A DNA stretch of 16,684 nt from the NCBI GenBank assembly GCA_964600225.1, contig CAZRIT010000044.1, positions 1-16,684 on the forward strand, read 5' to 3'. A program made the position numbers and the translations under genes. Within the stretch, counting starts at the first letter, position 1; each line of letters begins with the position of its first letter. The stretch comes from CAZRIT01 sp964600225 (lineage in GTDB: Bacteria > Bacillota > Clostridia > Christensenellales > CAG-138). Shown here in pieces: positions 1 through 7,322 of the stretch. The notes below the pieces were generated by a model. That model saw only the letters and a list, made by a program, of their open reading frames with translations, was not told the origin of the DNA and made no database searches.

Positions 1-1
1 G

Positions 2-20
2 TTGTTCCCTGCGGGAACAA
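2..20. other. Small perfect hairpin at left edge
   Basis: TTGTTCCC (2-9) pairs perfectly with GGGAACAA (13-20) across a three-base loop. It may be the end of a terminator or part of the repeat that follows. No T-run follows on the plus strand, so a terminator call is not supported. The rest of 50-125 holds a small inverted repeat (GACGC/GCGTC, 57-70) and partial GTCATTCC-type repeat fragments, and no gene is seen. Confidence 0.4.
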
Positions 21-47
21 AGATTCCTCGCTAGTGCTCGGAATGAC
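21..47 (-). repeat. Interspersed repeat, GTCATTCCGAG type
   Basis: Read on the minus strand this begins GTCATTCCGAG and ends GAGGAATCT, with a short variable centre. It is the same general type as the copies at 126-157 and 11586-11617, in opposite orientation and 27 rather than 32 bases long. Repeats of this form (GTCATTC, GC-rich centre, GAATCT) are scattered between genes in many bacteria, and I know of no established function. Confidence 0.6.
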
Positions 48-125
48 ACGGCAGGCGACGCTGCGGCGTCGGCTTGGAATGACACGAAACACGTTGTCAT
101 TCCTAAGAGCAGAACATTTCCCTGT

Positions 126-157
126 GTCATTCTGAGGGCCGCAGGCCCGAAGAATCT
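126..157 (+). repeat. 32-bp interspersed repeat, copy 1
   Basis: It starts GTCATTCTGAGG and ends CGAAGAATCT. Its centre is a small hairpin, GGGCC-GCA-GGCCC. It aligns without gaps to 11586-11617 with 26 of 32 identical positions, and the differences fall mainly in the central stem. It lies outside any coding region. Confidence 0.7.
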
Positions 158-252
158 GTCCCGCCGCAGCGGCACAAGGCACAAGGCCCTCTGCCGCAAC
201 CCGACAAGCCCCGCGGCGATTGAGCGGCCGATTTAAGGGGTTACAGGGGGGT

Positions 253-300
253 GTCGGGGGGCCGTAAGGGGGAAATCGGAATCCCCCTCGGCCCCCCGAC
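253..300. other. Long GC-rich imperfect hairpin
   Basis: GTCGGGGGGCCG (253-264) is perfectly complementary to CGGCCCCCCGAC (289-300). Inside this, GGGGGA (268-273) pairs with TCCCCC (282-287) around an eight-base loop. That gives 18 base pairs interrupted by one small internal loop. No T-run follows on either strand, so it is not a standard intrinsic terminator. It could still stop transcription from the left or lie in the 3' end of the dipeptidase transcript. Confidence 0.6.
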
Positions 301-378
301 GTTAGCAGCAGGGCAAGCAAGCCGCATACGCCCTTTTGCTGCCGAAAAAACCGACCAATACCCCGCCACAGCGGCAAC

Positions 379-402
379 GCATACGGCCCCGAAGGGCCAT
401 GC
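379..402 (-). terminator. Possible weak terminator after dipeptidase
   Basis: Just beyond the stop codon of the minus-strand dipeptidase gene, GGCCC-TTCG-GGGCC forms a five-pair stem capped by a TTCG tetraloop. It is extended by GCAT/ATGC with a two-base bulge. There is no T-tract, so the call is tentative; it may only stabilise the 3' end. Confidence 0.35.
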
Positions 403-409
403 AGAGCCC

Positions 410-1747
410 TTACTTTCCCGCCAGCCGTTCGATGGCCTCGGCCATCACAAGGGTGTTGAAGCGGATATCCTCCAAGGCGATGTATTCATCGGGCATGTGG
501 CAAACCGAGATGTCGTCCGCAGGCTCGGCGCCAAACGCCACCGCGTTTTGAAAGGAGCGCGCGTAGGTGCCGCCGCCGATGCACAGCGGATCGGCCTTTT
601 TGCCCGTGTGCGCCTCGTAGATATCCAGCAGCGTCCGCACCAGCTCCGAATCGGGCGAGATGAAATGCCCGTCGGTCTGCTTGGTGTAGGTGCGCGTAAA
701 GCCCAGCGCGGCAAACGTTTCGTCAAACGTATCCAGCAGCCGCTCGGTGGTCAATGTAAACGGATAGCGGCAGTCCATGGTCAAAGAAACCCGGTTGCCG
801 TCCCAGTGCAGCATGTTGGGCGAAAGCGTGATGCGGCCCGATGCATCGGTGATATCCAGCCCAAAGCCCTCCGCGTGCATATCCTGCCCCAGCAGCGCAT
901 GCAGCGAGGTGGCCACGGCCAGGTCGTCCGTGTCCAGCGGCTGCTGCGACAGCGCTTCCAGCAGCCCCAGCAGAGCGTTGCGCGCGCCCTCGGGGTATGC
1001 GCCGTGCCCGCCGCGGCCGATGGCGGTCAGCGTTTGGCCGTCCATGACCAATTCGATGCCCTCGGGCGCTGCGCAGGGGACGGGGGCGAAGGGCAGATGC
1101 GCGCTTGCTTCGCCCGGGATGACGTTGGCGGCCTCGCCGCAGGCAATGCGCACGCCGCTATGCTGCATGGGGCGGGCGTAGGTGACGTGGCAGATGCCGC
1201 GCTCGGAATGCACCAGCGGGTACGAGCCGTCGGGCGTAAAGGCCAGGTCGGGCTCGGTCTCGGTCTGCTTATACCGATCGATGCACTGCCAGCCGCGTTC
1301 CTCGTCGCACCCGAACAGCAGCCGCACGCGGCGTTTCAGCGGGATGCCCGCCTCCTTGACGGCATAGAGCGCGTAGAGCGAGTTCATGGCGGGGCCCTTG
1401 TCGTCGATGGCGCCGCGCGCAAAGAGCTTGCCATCGCGCACCACGGGCGTAAACGGGTCGCTCGTCCAGGCGGGGCCCGCGGGCACCACGTCCAGATGCG
1501 TCATAATCATGAGCATTTCATCGCCCTCGCCGTAATCCACCGTGCCGCAGTAGCCATCCAGCGAGCGGGCGTTGGGGAAGCCAAGCCGCTTTGCGGTATC
1601 CAGCATGCAGGCAAGGGCATCGTGTACGGGCTTGCCAAGCGGCATGCCCGGCTGCGGCTCGCCGCGCGAGACGCTGGGGATGGACAGTAAGGCTTTCAGG
1701 TCGGTTACCTGCTCGTCAAAGGTGCGGTTTACGATATCGGTCAGCAT
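410..1747 (-). CDS. pepV: M20 family dipeptidase, PepV-like
   Basis: A 445-residue cytosolic zinc metallopeptidase predicted to cleave dipeptides and so recycle amino acids from peptides. The M20/PepV metal-site pattern is visible: THLDVVP with His84 and Asp86, IDDKGP with Asp116, the CDEERG pair Glu149/Glu150, TPDGSYP with Asp173, and a late His near 417 in CHMPDEY. The length fits PepV (about 470) rather than shorter single-metal relatives. No signal peptide is present. The frame is open for 29 more codons upstream, but the ATG at 1747 is preceded by GGAGGAAATC, a good ribosome binding site, so that start is preferred. It is the last gene of a probable minus-strand unit, 91 bases after the alcohol dehydrogenase gene. 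The gap contains a 7-bp inverted repeat (CGCCCCG/CGGGGCG, 1777-1783 and 1821-1827) without a T-run. A related M20 peptidase of different specificity is the main alternative. Confidence 0.85.
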   Translation of the reverse strand: MLTDIVNRTFDEQVTDLKALLSIPSVSRGEPQPGMPLGKPVHDALACMLDTAKRLGFPNARSLDGYCGTVDYGEGDEMLMIMTHLDVVPAGPAWTSDPFTPVVRDGKLFARGAIDDKGPAMNSLYALYAVKEAGIPLKRRVRLLFGCDEERGWQCIDRYKQTETEPDLAFTPDGSYPLVHSERGICHVTYARPMQHSGVRIACGEAANVIPGEASAHLPFAPVPCAAPEGIELVMDGQTLTAIGRGGHGAYPEGARNALLGLLEALSQQPLDTDDLAVATSLHALLGQDMHAEGFGLDITDASGRITLSPNMLHWDGNRVSLTMDCRYPFTLTTERLLDTFDETFAALGFTRTYTKQTDGHFISPDSELVRTLLDIYEAHTGKKADPLCIGGGTYARSFQNAVAFGAEPADDISVCHMPDEYIALEDIRFNTLVMAEAIERLAGK

Positions 1748-1838
1748 GATTTCCTCCATAGACAATTGGTCTGAATCGCCCCGACGGCGGGCACGGCGGC
1801 GAATCGGCCGCGCGCACGGACGGGGCGAAAGCAACGGG

Positions 1839-3017
1839 TTATTTTGCCATGCGGTAGATGGCCGCCGCGTCCGATTCGGTCAACTGCTTGAAGTTGCCGA
1901 CCCTGCGGGGGCTGCCATCCTCATTGGTGACAAGCTTGTGCGCCATGAGCGCGATATCCGCGTCCGTAAAGCCGTACGCCTCGATGGAATGCGGCAGATT
2001 GAGCCCGTCAAGGAAGGCTTCCAGCGCGGCAATGCCCGCCTCGATGGTGGCGTCGTCGCTGCCCTGCGGCGAAACGCCCATGACGTTGACCGCAAACGAT
2101 ACAAAGCGCGCGGGCCGCACATCCTTGCAGTAGCGCATCCATTGCGGGAACAGGATTGCCAGCCCCGCGCCGTGGGGAATGTCCTTCAGGGCGGAAAGCT
2201 CGTGCTCCAGCGCATGCGTGCCCCAGTCCTGCATGCGGCCCACGCCCAGCACATCGTTGTGCGCCAGCGTGCCCGCAAGCGAAACCTGGCACCATGCATC
2301 GTAATCGGTCGGGTTTTCATATACCTTGGGGCCGTAGGTCAAAAGCGTCCTGAGCGTCGCCTCGCACAGCGCATCCGAGAGCCCCGTTTCGGGCGTATTG
2401 GAAAAATACCGCTCGAACGTGTGCGCCATCATGTCGCACACGCCGTTGGCCACCTGATTCTTTGGCAGGGTAAAGAACAGCGTCGGGTCGATGACGGCAA
2501 GGCGCGCGCGGTTGATCTGGTTTTTGTAGCCGTATTTGCGCATGGTCTGTTCATTGGTGATGACAATGCTGTTGCTCATCTCGCTGCCTGCGGCGGGCAG
2601 CGTCAGGATGCTGGCCACGGGCAGGGTTTTTTGCACGGGCACGCCGCGCGAAAACACGCCCCAGATATCCAGGTTCGGGTCGGCCGCGCCGTGGGCGATG
2701 GCCTTGCCCGAATCGATGACCGAGCCGCCGCCGACGCACAGGATCAGCTCCACTTTTTCCTGTTGGCACAGTTTTACGCCCTCCAGCACCTTCGATAGCC
2801 GCGGGTTGGGCACCACGCCGCCAAGCTCTACATAGGTAACGCCCGCGTTTTCAAGGGATTGGGTGATCGTGTCGAACAGGCCCGTGCGCTTGATGCGGTC
2901 GCTGCCGTAATGGATGAGTACGCGGCTGGCCAGCGGCTTGACCAGTTCGCCGATCTGGCGGTGCGTATCGCGCCCGAACACGAGGCGGGTGGGGATGAGC
3001 AAATCAAAATTCAGCAT
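1839..3017 (-). CDS. Iron-containing alcohol dehydrogenase (butanol dehydrogenase type)
   Basis: A 392-residue group III (Fe-dependent) alcohol dehydrogenase, expected to interconvert an aldehyde or ketone and an alcohol with NAD(P)H in the cytosol. The nucleotide-binding motif GGGSVID is at residues 96-102. The metal ligands expected for the family are all present: Asp195 and His199 in CDMMAHT, His268 in WGTHALEH and His282 in IPHGAG. Full length and sequence style resemble the NAD(P)H-dependent butanol dehydrogenases (BdhA/YqhD branch). The ATG at 3017 follows GGAGGAAGCC. It lies 65 bases after the reductase gene with no visible terminator between, so co-transcription is likely. The true substrate cannot be read from sequence; short-chain aldehydes, including semialdehydes, are possible. 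Confidence 0.88.
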   Translation of the reverse strand: MLNFDLLIPTRLVFGRDTHRQIGELVKPLASRVLIHYGSDRIKRTGLFDTITQSLENAGVTYVELGGVVPNPRLSKVLEGVKLCQQEKVELILCVGGGSVIDSGKAIAHGAADPNLDIWGVFSRGVPVQKTLPVASILTLPAAGSEMSNSIVITNEQTMRKYGYKNQINRARLAVIDPTLFFTLPKNQVANGVCDMMAHTFERYFSNTPETGLSDALCEATLRTLLTYGPKVYENPTDYDAWCQVSLAGTLAHNDVLGVGRMQDWGTHALEHELSALKDIPHGAGLAILFPQWMRYCKDVRPARFVSFAVNVMGVSPQGSDDATIEAGIAALEAFLDGLNLPHSIEAYGFTDADIALMAHKLVTNEDGSPRRVGNFKQLTESDAAAIYRMAK

Positions 3018-3082
3018 GGCTTCCTCCGATGATGATGTTTAGTATGCGCAAAAGATGCGGCATTCGATTTTTGGGATGCAGT

Positions 3083-3952
3083 TTAGTCGTCCGCGTGCGC
3101 CCGATAGTAGTTGATCAGCGCCTGCGTGCCGAGCGCGCCCTGCCCCTCGGCCTCCATGGCCTCGTACATATCGGCCACGATGCGCATCACGGGCAGGTCA
3201 AAATCGGCCGAGTTGTCCTTGGCAATGCGCAAATCCTTGGTTTGGTGGCAGATGAAAAAGCCCGGGTCAAAATCCCCGTTGAGGATGCGCGGACCCACGT
3301 TGGACATCTGCCACGAGCCCGCCGCGCCGCCCGAAATGCACGAAAGCATGTTGGCGGGGTCCAGCCCCTTCTTTTCGGCATAGAGCAGCGCCTCGCAAAG
3401 CCCCGCAATCGCGCCGCACAGGGCAATCTGGTTGGCCATCTTGGTGTGCTGGCCGCTGCCCGCCTTGCCCGTGTAGATATAGGTTTTGCCCATGACGGCA
3501 AACAGGGGCACGGCCAGATCGAACGCCGCCTTGTCTCCGCCGCACATGATGGAAAGCGCGGCGTTTCTTGCGCCCTTGTCGCCGCCCGATACGGGCGCGT
3601 CGAGCGCGGACAGGCCGCGTTTTTGCGCTTCCGCATGGATGCGCACGGAAAGCTGCGGGTCGGTGGTGGTCATGTCGATCAGGATGGCCCCCTTGCGCGC
3701 GTTTTGCAGGATGCCGTCGGGGCCGAAGTACACCTCTTCCACATCCTTGGGGTAGCCGACGATGGTGATGACCGCGTCGGCCGCGCGCACGCACTCGGCA
3801 ACGGAGCCGCAAAGCGTCGCGCCGCGTTCCGCCAGCGCCGCGGCCTTGGCGGGCGTGCGCGCATAGAGGCGCATGTCGTAGCCCGCGCTTAGTAAGTGCC
3901 CCGCCATGGAAGCGCCCATGACGCCAATACCGATAAATGCAATCTGTTTCAT
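3083..3952 (-). CDS. 3-hydroxyisobutyrate dehydrogenase family reductase
   Basis: A 289-residue NAD(P)-dependent beta-hydroxyacid dehydrogenase. The N-terminal Rossmann motif is GIGVMG (8-13). The substrate-binding signature DAPVSGG is at 118-124. The probable catalytic lysine is Lys171 in GQHTKMANQ. Family members include 3-hydroxyisobutyrate dehydrogenase and tartronate semialdehyde reductase (GarR/GlxR); the sequence does not decide between them. The start chosen (MKQIAFIG) matches the usual family N-terminus. An in-frame ATG six codons upstream (3970) is a real alternative, and neither has a strong ribosome binding site. It is the first gene of a minus-strand unit with an alcohol dehydrogenase and a dipeptidase. 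A 14-bp palindrome sits immediately upstream (3973-3986) and could be an operator. Confidence 0.82.
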   Translation of the reverse strand: MKQIAFIGIGVMGASMAGHLLSAGYDMRLYARTPAKAAALAERGATLCGSVAECVRAADAVITIVGYPKDVEEVYFGPDGILQNARKGAILIDMTTTDPQLSVRIHAEAQKRGLSALDAPVSGGDKGARNAALSIMCGGDKAAFDLAVPLFAVMGKTYIYTGKAGSGQHTKMANQIALCGAIAGLCEALLYAEKKGLDPANMLSCISGGAAGSWQMSNVGPRILNGDFDPGFFICHQTKDLRIAKDNSADFDLPVMRIVADMYEAMEAEGQGALGTQALINYYRAHADD

Positions 3953-3972
3953 GCGTTTAGGATACCACATTA

Positions 3973-3986
3973 TGTCAACGTTGACA
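3973..3986. promoter_or_regulatory. Perfect 14-bp palindrome, candidate operator
   Basis: TGTCAACGTTGACA equals its own reverse complement. It lies between divergent genes, a few bases upstream of the reductase start on the minus strand, and its right half is the -35 element of the plus-strand glnS promoter. A protein bound here could affect both directions. Because half of it is also a consensus -35, chance symmetry around the promoter cannot be excluded. Confidence 0.5.
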
Positions 3987-4009
3987 ATTTCCTTTCTCGT
4001 GTAGATAAT
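3981..4009 (+). promoter_or_regulatory. SigA-type promoter for glnS-gltX
   Basis: A consensus -35 TTGACA (3981-3986) is followed after exactly 17 bases by GATAAT (4004-4009). Transcription would begin near 4016, giving a leader of about 65 bases. The leader holds a compact hairpin (CGCCC 4033-4037 with GGGCG 4054-4058, and TCCC/GGGA inside). No T-box sequence is seen in this leader. Confidence 0.75.
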
Positions 4010-4080
4010 ATAGGTTATGATCCGAAAAATGCCGCCCGATCCCATTGGGACGCGGGCGATCGAGAGGAACGATAACCGCT

Positions 4081-5721
4081 ATGGAAGAAACGAACAAGCC
4101 CCTGAATTTCATCGAGGAATTCATTGAGGAGGATCTGCGCACCAAGGAGAACCGCGTGCAGACGCGCTTTCCGCCCGAGCCCAACGGCTATTTGCACATT
4201 GGCCACGCCAAGGCGCTGTGCATCGATTTCGGCATGGCCGAAAAGTACGGCGGGCTGTGCAACCTGCGCTATGACGATACCAACCCCGCCAAGGAGGATA
4301 CCGAGTACGTCGACGCCATCCAGCAGGATATTCGGTGGCTGGGCTTCCAATGGAACAAGGTGCTGTTTGGATCCTCGTATTTCGACCGCTGCTATGAGCT
4401 GGCGGTGCGATTGATTCAAAAGGGCGTGGCGTATGTGGACGATTTGAGCAAGGACGATATGCGCCTCTACCGCGGCACCCTGACCGAGCCCGGCAAAAAC
4501 AGCCCGTTTCGCGACCGCTCGGTGGCGGAAAACCTGGATCTGTTCGAACGCATGAAAAAGGGCGAGTTCCCCGACGGGGCAAAGACGCTGCGCGCCAAGA
4601 TCGATATGGCGTCGCCCAACATCAATATGCGAGACCCCGCGCTGTATCGCATTCTCCACATGCCGCACCACCAGACGGGCGACAAGTGGTGCATCTACCC
4701 CATGTACGATTTTGCCCACCCCATACAGGACGCCATCGAGGGCGTGACGCATTCGCTGTGCTCATTGGAGTACGAGGCGCACCGCCCGCTGTACGACTGG
4801 GTGGTGGAGCAGTGCGAGTTTACGCACAAGCCCCGCCAGATCGAGTTTGCGCGCCTGAACCTGACCAACACCGTCATGAGCAAGCGGTACCTGCGCAGGC
4901 TTGTGGAGGAAGGGTACGTCTCGGGCTGGGACGATCCGCGCATGCCGACGCTGTGCGGGCTGCGCCGCCGTGGCTATACCGCCGCGTCGATCCGTGATTT
5001 TCTGGATCGCATCGGCGTGGCCAAGGCCGACAGCATGGTGGATACGGCCATGCTGGAGCACTGCGTGCGCGAGGATTTGAACGCGCATGCCGTGCGCATG
5101 ATGGCCGTGTGCGAGCCGATTTTGGTGGAAATCGAAAACTGGCCCGAGGGGCGCACCGAGGAGATCGAAATCGAAAACCACCCCGCCGATGCGTCGCTTG
5201 GCACAAGGACGGTGCGCATGGGCAGGCGCGTGTATATCGAGCGCGCCGATTTTGCGGCCGATCCGCCCAAAAAGTTCTTCCGCCTCAAGCCCGATGGCGA
5301 GGTGCGGCTCAAGGGCGCGTATATCATTGCCTGCAAGCGCTGGGAAACGGACGCCGACGGCAACGTGACCAAGGTGATTTGTACCTACGATCCCGAAAGC
5401 AAATCGGGCGCGGACGCAAGGAAGGTCAAGGGCACGCTGCACTGGGTGAACGCCGACGACGCCGCGCAGGCGGAGTTTCGGCTGTACGAGCCGCTGTTGA
5501 CCGAGGAAACGGAAAACGACGCGCGCGATTTCATCGAGCGGCTCAACCCCGCGTCTTTGACCGTACAGCATGGATTTGTCGAACCCGCGCTCAAAAACAC
5601 GGCGGCGGGCGACCGCTACCAGTTCATGCGCGTGGGATACTTCTGCACCGACCCCGATACGACGGCGGCGCTGCCCGTATTCAACCGCGTCGTGGGCCTC
5701 AAGGACAGCTATAAAGGATGA
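4081..5721 (+). CDS. glnS: Glutaminyl-tRNA synthetase
   Basis: A 546-residue class I aminoacyl-tRNA synthetase that charges tRNA-Gln with glutamine directly. The ATP-binding HIGH motif is in PPEPNGYLHIGHA (31-43). The second signature is VMSKR (265-269), the form typical of GlnRS rather than GluRS. The C-terminal half carries the two beta-barrel anticodon-binding domain region, and the length is close to E. coli GlnRS (about 554), so no extra C-terminal domain is present. The ATG at 4081 is chosen because the protein begins MEETNKPLNFIEEFI, a normal N-terminus. The best upstream AGAGGA (4063-4068) is rather distant at 12 bases. The stop overlaps an ATG by ATGA just before gltX, so the two are surely co-transcribed. 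Many Bacillota lack GlnRS and make Gln-tRNA through GatCAB, which makes its presence informative. Confidence 0.95.
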   Translation: MEETNKPLNFIEEFIEEDLRTKENRVQTRFPPEPNGYLHIGHAKALCIDFGMAEKYGGLCNLRYDDTNPAKEDTEYVDAIQQDIRWLGFQWNKVLFGSSYFDRCYELAVRLIQKGVAYVDDLSKDDMRLYRGTLTEPGKNSPFRDRSVAENLDLFERMKKGEFPDGAKTLRAKIDMASPNINMRDPALYRILHMPHHQTGDKWCIYPMYDFAHPIQDAIEGVTHSLCSLEYEAHRPLYDWVVEQCEFTHKPRQIEFARLNLTNTVMSKRYLRRLVEEGYVSGWDDPRMPTLCGLRRRGYTAASIRDFLDRIGVAKADSMVDTAMLEHCVREDLNAHAVRMMAVCEPILVEIENWPEGRTEEIEIENHPADASLGTRTVRMGRRVYIERADFAADPPKKFFRLKPDGEVRLKGAYIIACKRWETDADGNVTKVICTYDPESKSGADARKVKGTLHWVNADDAAQAEFRLYEPLLTEETENDARDFIERLNPASLTVQHGFVEPALKNTAAGDRYQFMRVGYFCTDPDTTAALPVFNRVVGLKDSYKG

Positions 5722-5726
5722 ATGCC

Positions 5727-7169
5727 ATGACACAGGTTCGCACACGGTTTGCCCCGTCGCCGACGGGTTATATGCATATCGGCAATCTCAGAAGCGCGCT
5801 GTACACGTTTTTGTACACGCGCCACCACGGCGGCAGGTTCATCTTGCGCATCGAGGATACCGATCAGGGGCGCTTTGTCGAAGGCGCGACGGAGGTCATC
5901 TACCGCACCCTCAAGGATATCGGCATGCTCTGGGACGAGGGGCCCGATATCGGCGGCGATTACGGCCCGTACATCCAGTCCGAGCGCAAGCCCATGTATC
6001 TAGAATACGCCAAAGAGCTGGTGGCGCGCGGCAAGGCCTACTATTGCTTTTGCACCAAAGAGACGCTGGAACAAAAACGGCAGGCTGCCGCCGCCAAAGG
6101 CGAAACCTACCGCTACGACAAGCACTGCCTGACGCTTTCCGAAGCGGAGGTGCAGCGCCGCCTGGCCGCGGGCGAGCCGTATGTTATCCGCCAGAACGTG
6201 CCGATCGAGGGCTCCGCGTCGTTCGACGACGTCATCTACGGGCATATCGAGGTGGACTGCCGTGAGCTGGACGATATGATCCTCATCAAGGCCGATGGCA
6301 TGCCCACCTACAACTTTGCCAACGTTGTGGACGATCACACCATGGGCATCACCCACGTCATGCGCGGCAACGAGTACTTGTCCAGCACGCCCCGCTACAA
6401 TTTGCTCTACGAGGCGTTCGGGTGGGAGAAGCCGCAATACATCCACATGGTGCCCATCATGCGCGACGCCTCGCACAAGCTCAGCAAGCGCGATGGCGAC
6501 GCCTATTACGAGGATTTTCTGGCCAAGGGCTACCTCAAGGAGGCCATTGTCAACTATGTGGCGCTGCTTGGCTGGAACCCCGGCGACGAGCGGGAGTTTT
6601 TCACATTGCAGCAGTTGATCGATGCGTTCGACGTCAGCGGCATGTCCAAATCGCCCGCGATATTCGATATCAATAAGCTGACGTGGATGAATGCGGAGTA
6701 TATCCGCAACCTGTCGCCCGAGGCGTTCACCGCGCACGCAAAACCCTGGTACAAACAAGCGCATGTGGACGGCATGGACGCGGCCGTGCTGCAGCGGATT
6801 TTGCAGCCGCGCACGGAGGTGTTCTCGGGGATACCCGAGATGGTCGATTTCCTGGTCAATTTGCCCGATTACGACAGGGAGCTGTTCACCAATAAAAAGT
6901 CCAAGACCAACGACGAGGTGGCGGCCAATGTGCTGGACATGGCCATCCCCGCGCTGGAACAATTGCCCGATTGGACGGAGGAAGCCATCCACGATACGTT
7001 GCTTGGCCTTGCCGAGCAAAACGGCATGAAGAACGGCACCATGCTCTGGCCCGTGCGCATCGCCATGGCGGGCAAGGCCGTCACCCCCGGCGGGGCCATG
7101 GAGATTGCGGCGCTGCTGGGGCGTGAGGAATCGCTCCGCCGCCTGCGCTTGGGCAGGGCGAAGCTGTAA
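5727..7169 (+). CDS. gltX: Glutamyl-tRNA synthetase
   Basis: A 480-residue class I synthetase that attaches glutamate to tRNA-Glu. The HIGH motif is PSPTGYMHIG (10-19) and the KMSKS-type motif is KLSKR (251-255). A zinc-binding knuckle is suggested by Cys107-Phe-Cys109 and Cys134 in YDKHC; the His that follows two residues later in E. coli is not there. A start at 5718 (MNAMTQ) would overlap the glnS stop. The ATG at 5727 is preferred because AAAGGA (5713-5718) is then eight bases upstream and the protein begins MTQVRTRFAPSPTG. It is translationally adjacent to glnS. Whether this enzyme is strictly tRNA-Glu specific cannot be read directly, but a non-discriminating role would not be needed alongside GlnRS. 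Confidence 0.95.
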   Translation: MTQVRTRFAPSPTGYMHIGNLRSALYTFLYTRHHGGRFILRIEDTDQGRFVEGATEVIYRTLKDIGMLWDEGPDIGGDYGPYIQSERKPMYLEYAKELVARGKAYYCFCTKETLEQKRQAAAAKGETYRYDKHCLTLSEAEVQRRLAAGEPYVIRQNVPIEGSASFDDVIYGHIEVDCRELDDMILIKADGMPTYNFANVVDDHTMGITHVMRGNEYLSSTPRYNLLYEAFGWEKPQYIHMVPIMRDASHKLSKRDGDAYYEDFLAKGYLKEAIVNYVALLGWNPGDEREFFTLQQLIDAFDVSGMSKSPAIFDINKLTWMNAEYIRNLSPEAFTAHAKPWYKQAHVDGMDAAVLQRILQPRTEVFSGIPEMVDFLVNLPDYDRELFTNKKSKTNDEVAANVLDMAIPALEQLPDWTEEAIHDTLLGLAEQNGMKNGTMLWPVRIAMAGKAVTPGGAMEIAALLGREESLRRLRLGRAKL

Positions 7170-7248
7170 CGGGTTTCCGCGGCATCGGCACGGAATGGCG
7201 CGACGTGCATTGTCACGCAAACAAGCCAAAACGGCCATCCCTTCCCGT

Positions 7249-7275
7249 TTCTTTTTTCTTTTGAAAGAAAAAGAA
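7249..7275 (+). terminator. Oligopyrimidine/oligopurine hairpin after gltX
   Basis: TTCTTTTTTCTTT (7249-7261) pairs with AAAGAAAAAGAA (7264-7275) across a two-base loop, with one bulged T. It sits in the 153-base gap between gltX and ychF. The same kind of A/T-only hairpin occurs at 8429-8454 and 11492-11513. It could weaken read-through or simply be a repeat. It is not a GC-rich canonical terminator. Confidence 0.35.
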
Positions 7276-7322
7276 GATTTGACGGAAAAGAAGCAAGAAC
7301 CCCCAAAGGAGTATGAATTGAT

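Noticed and set aside
1..165. CRISPR array suggested by repeated GTCATTC units
   Set aside because: Copies vary in length, orientation and spacing, there are no regular spacers, and no cas gene is nearby.
251..1690. 479-residue open frame on the plus strand
   Set aside because: It is antisense to the dipeptidase, has no recognisable domain, is Arg/His/Ala/Gly rich, and arises from GC-rich third positions.
3950..3978. Minus-strand promoter using the TTGACA in the palindrome
   Set aside because: No TATAAT-like element occurs 15-18 bases downstream; that distance falls on the reductase start codon.
4010..4080. T-box leader in front of glnS
   Set aside because: The 65-base leader is too short and lacks the GGTGGAACCGCG-type core.
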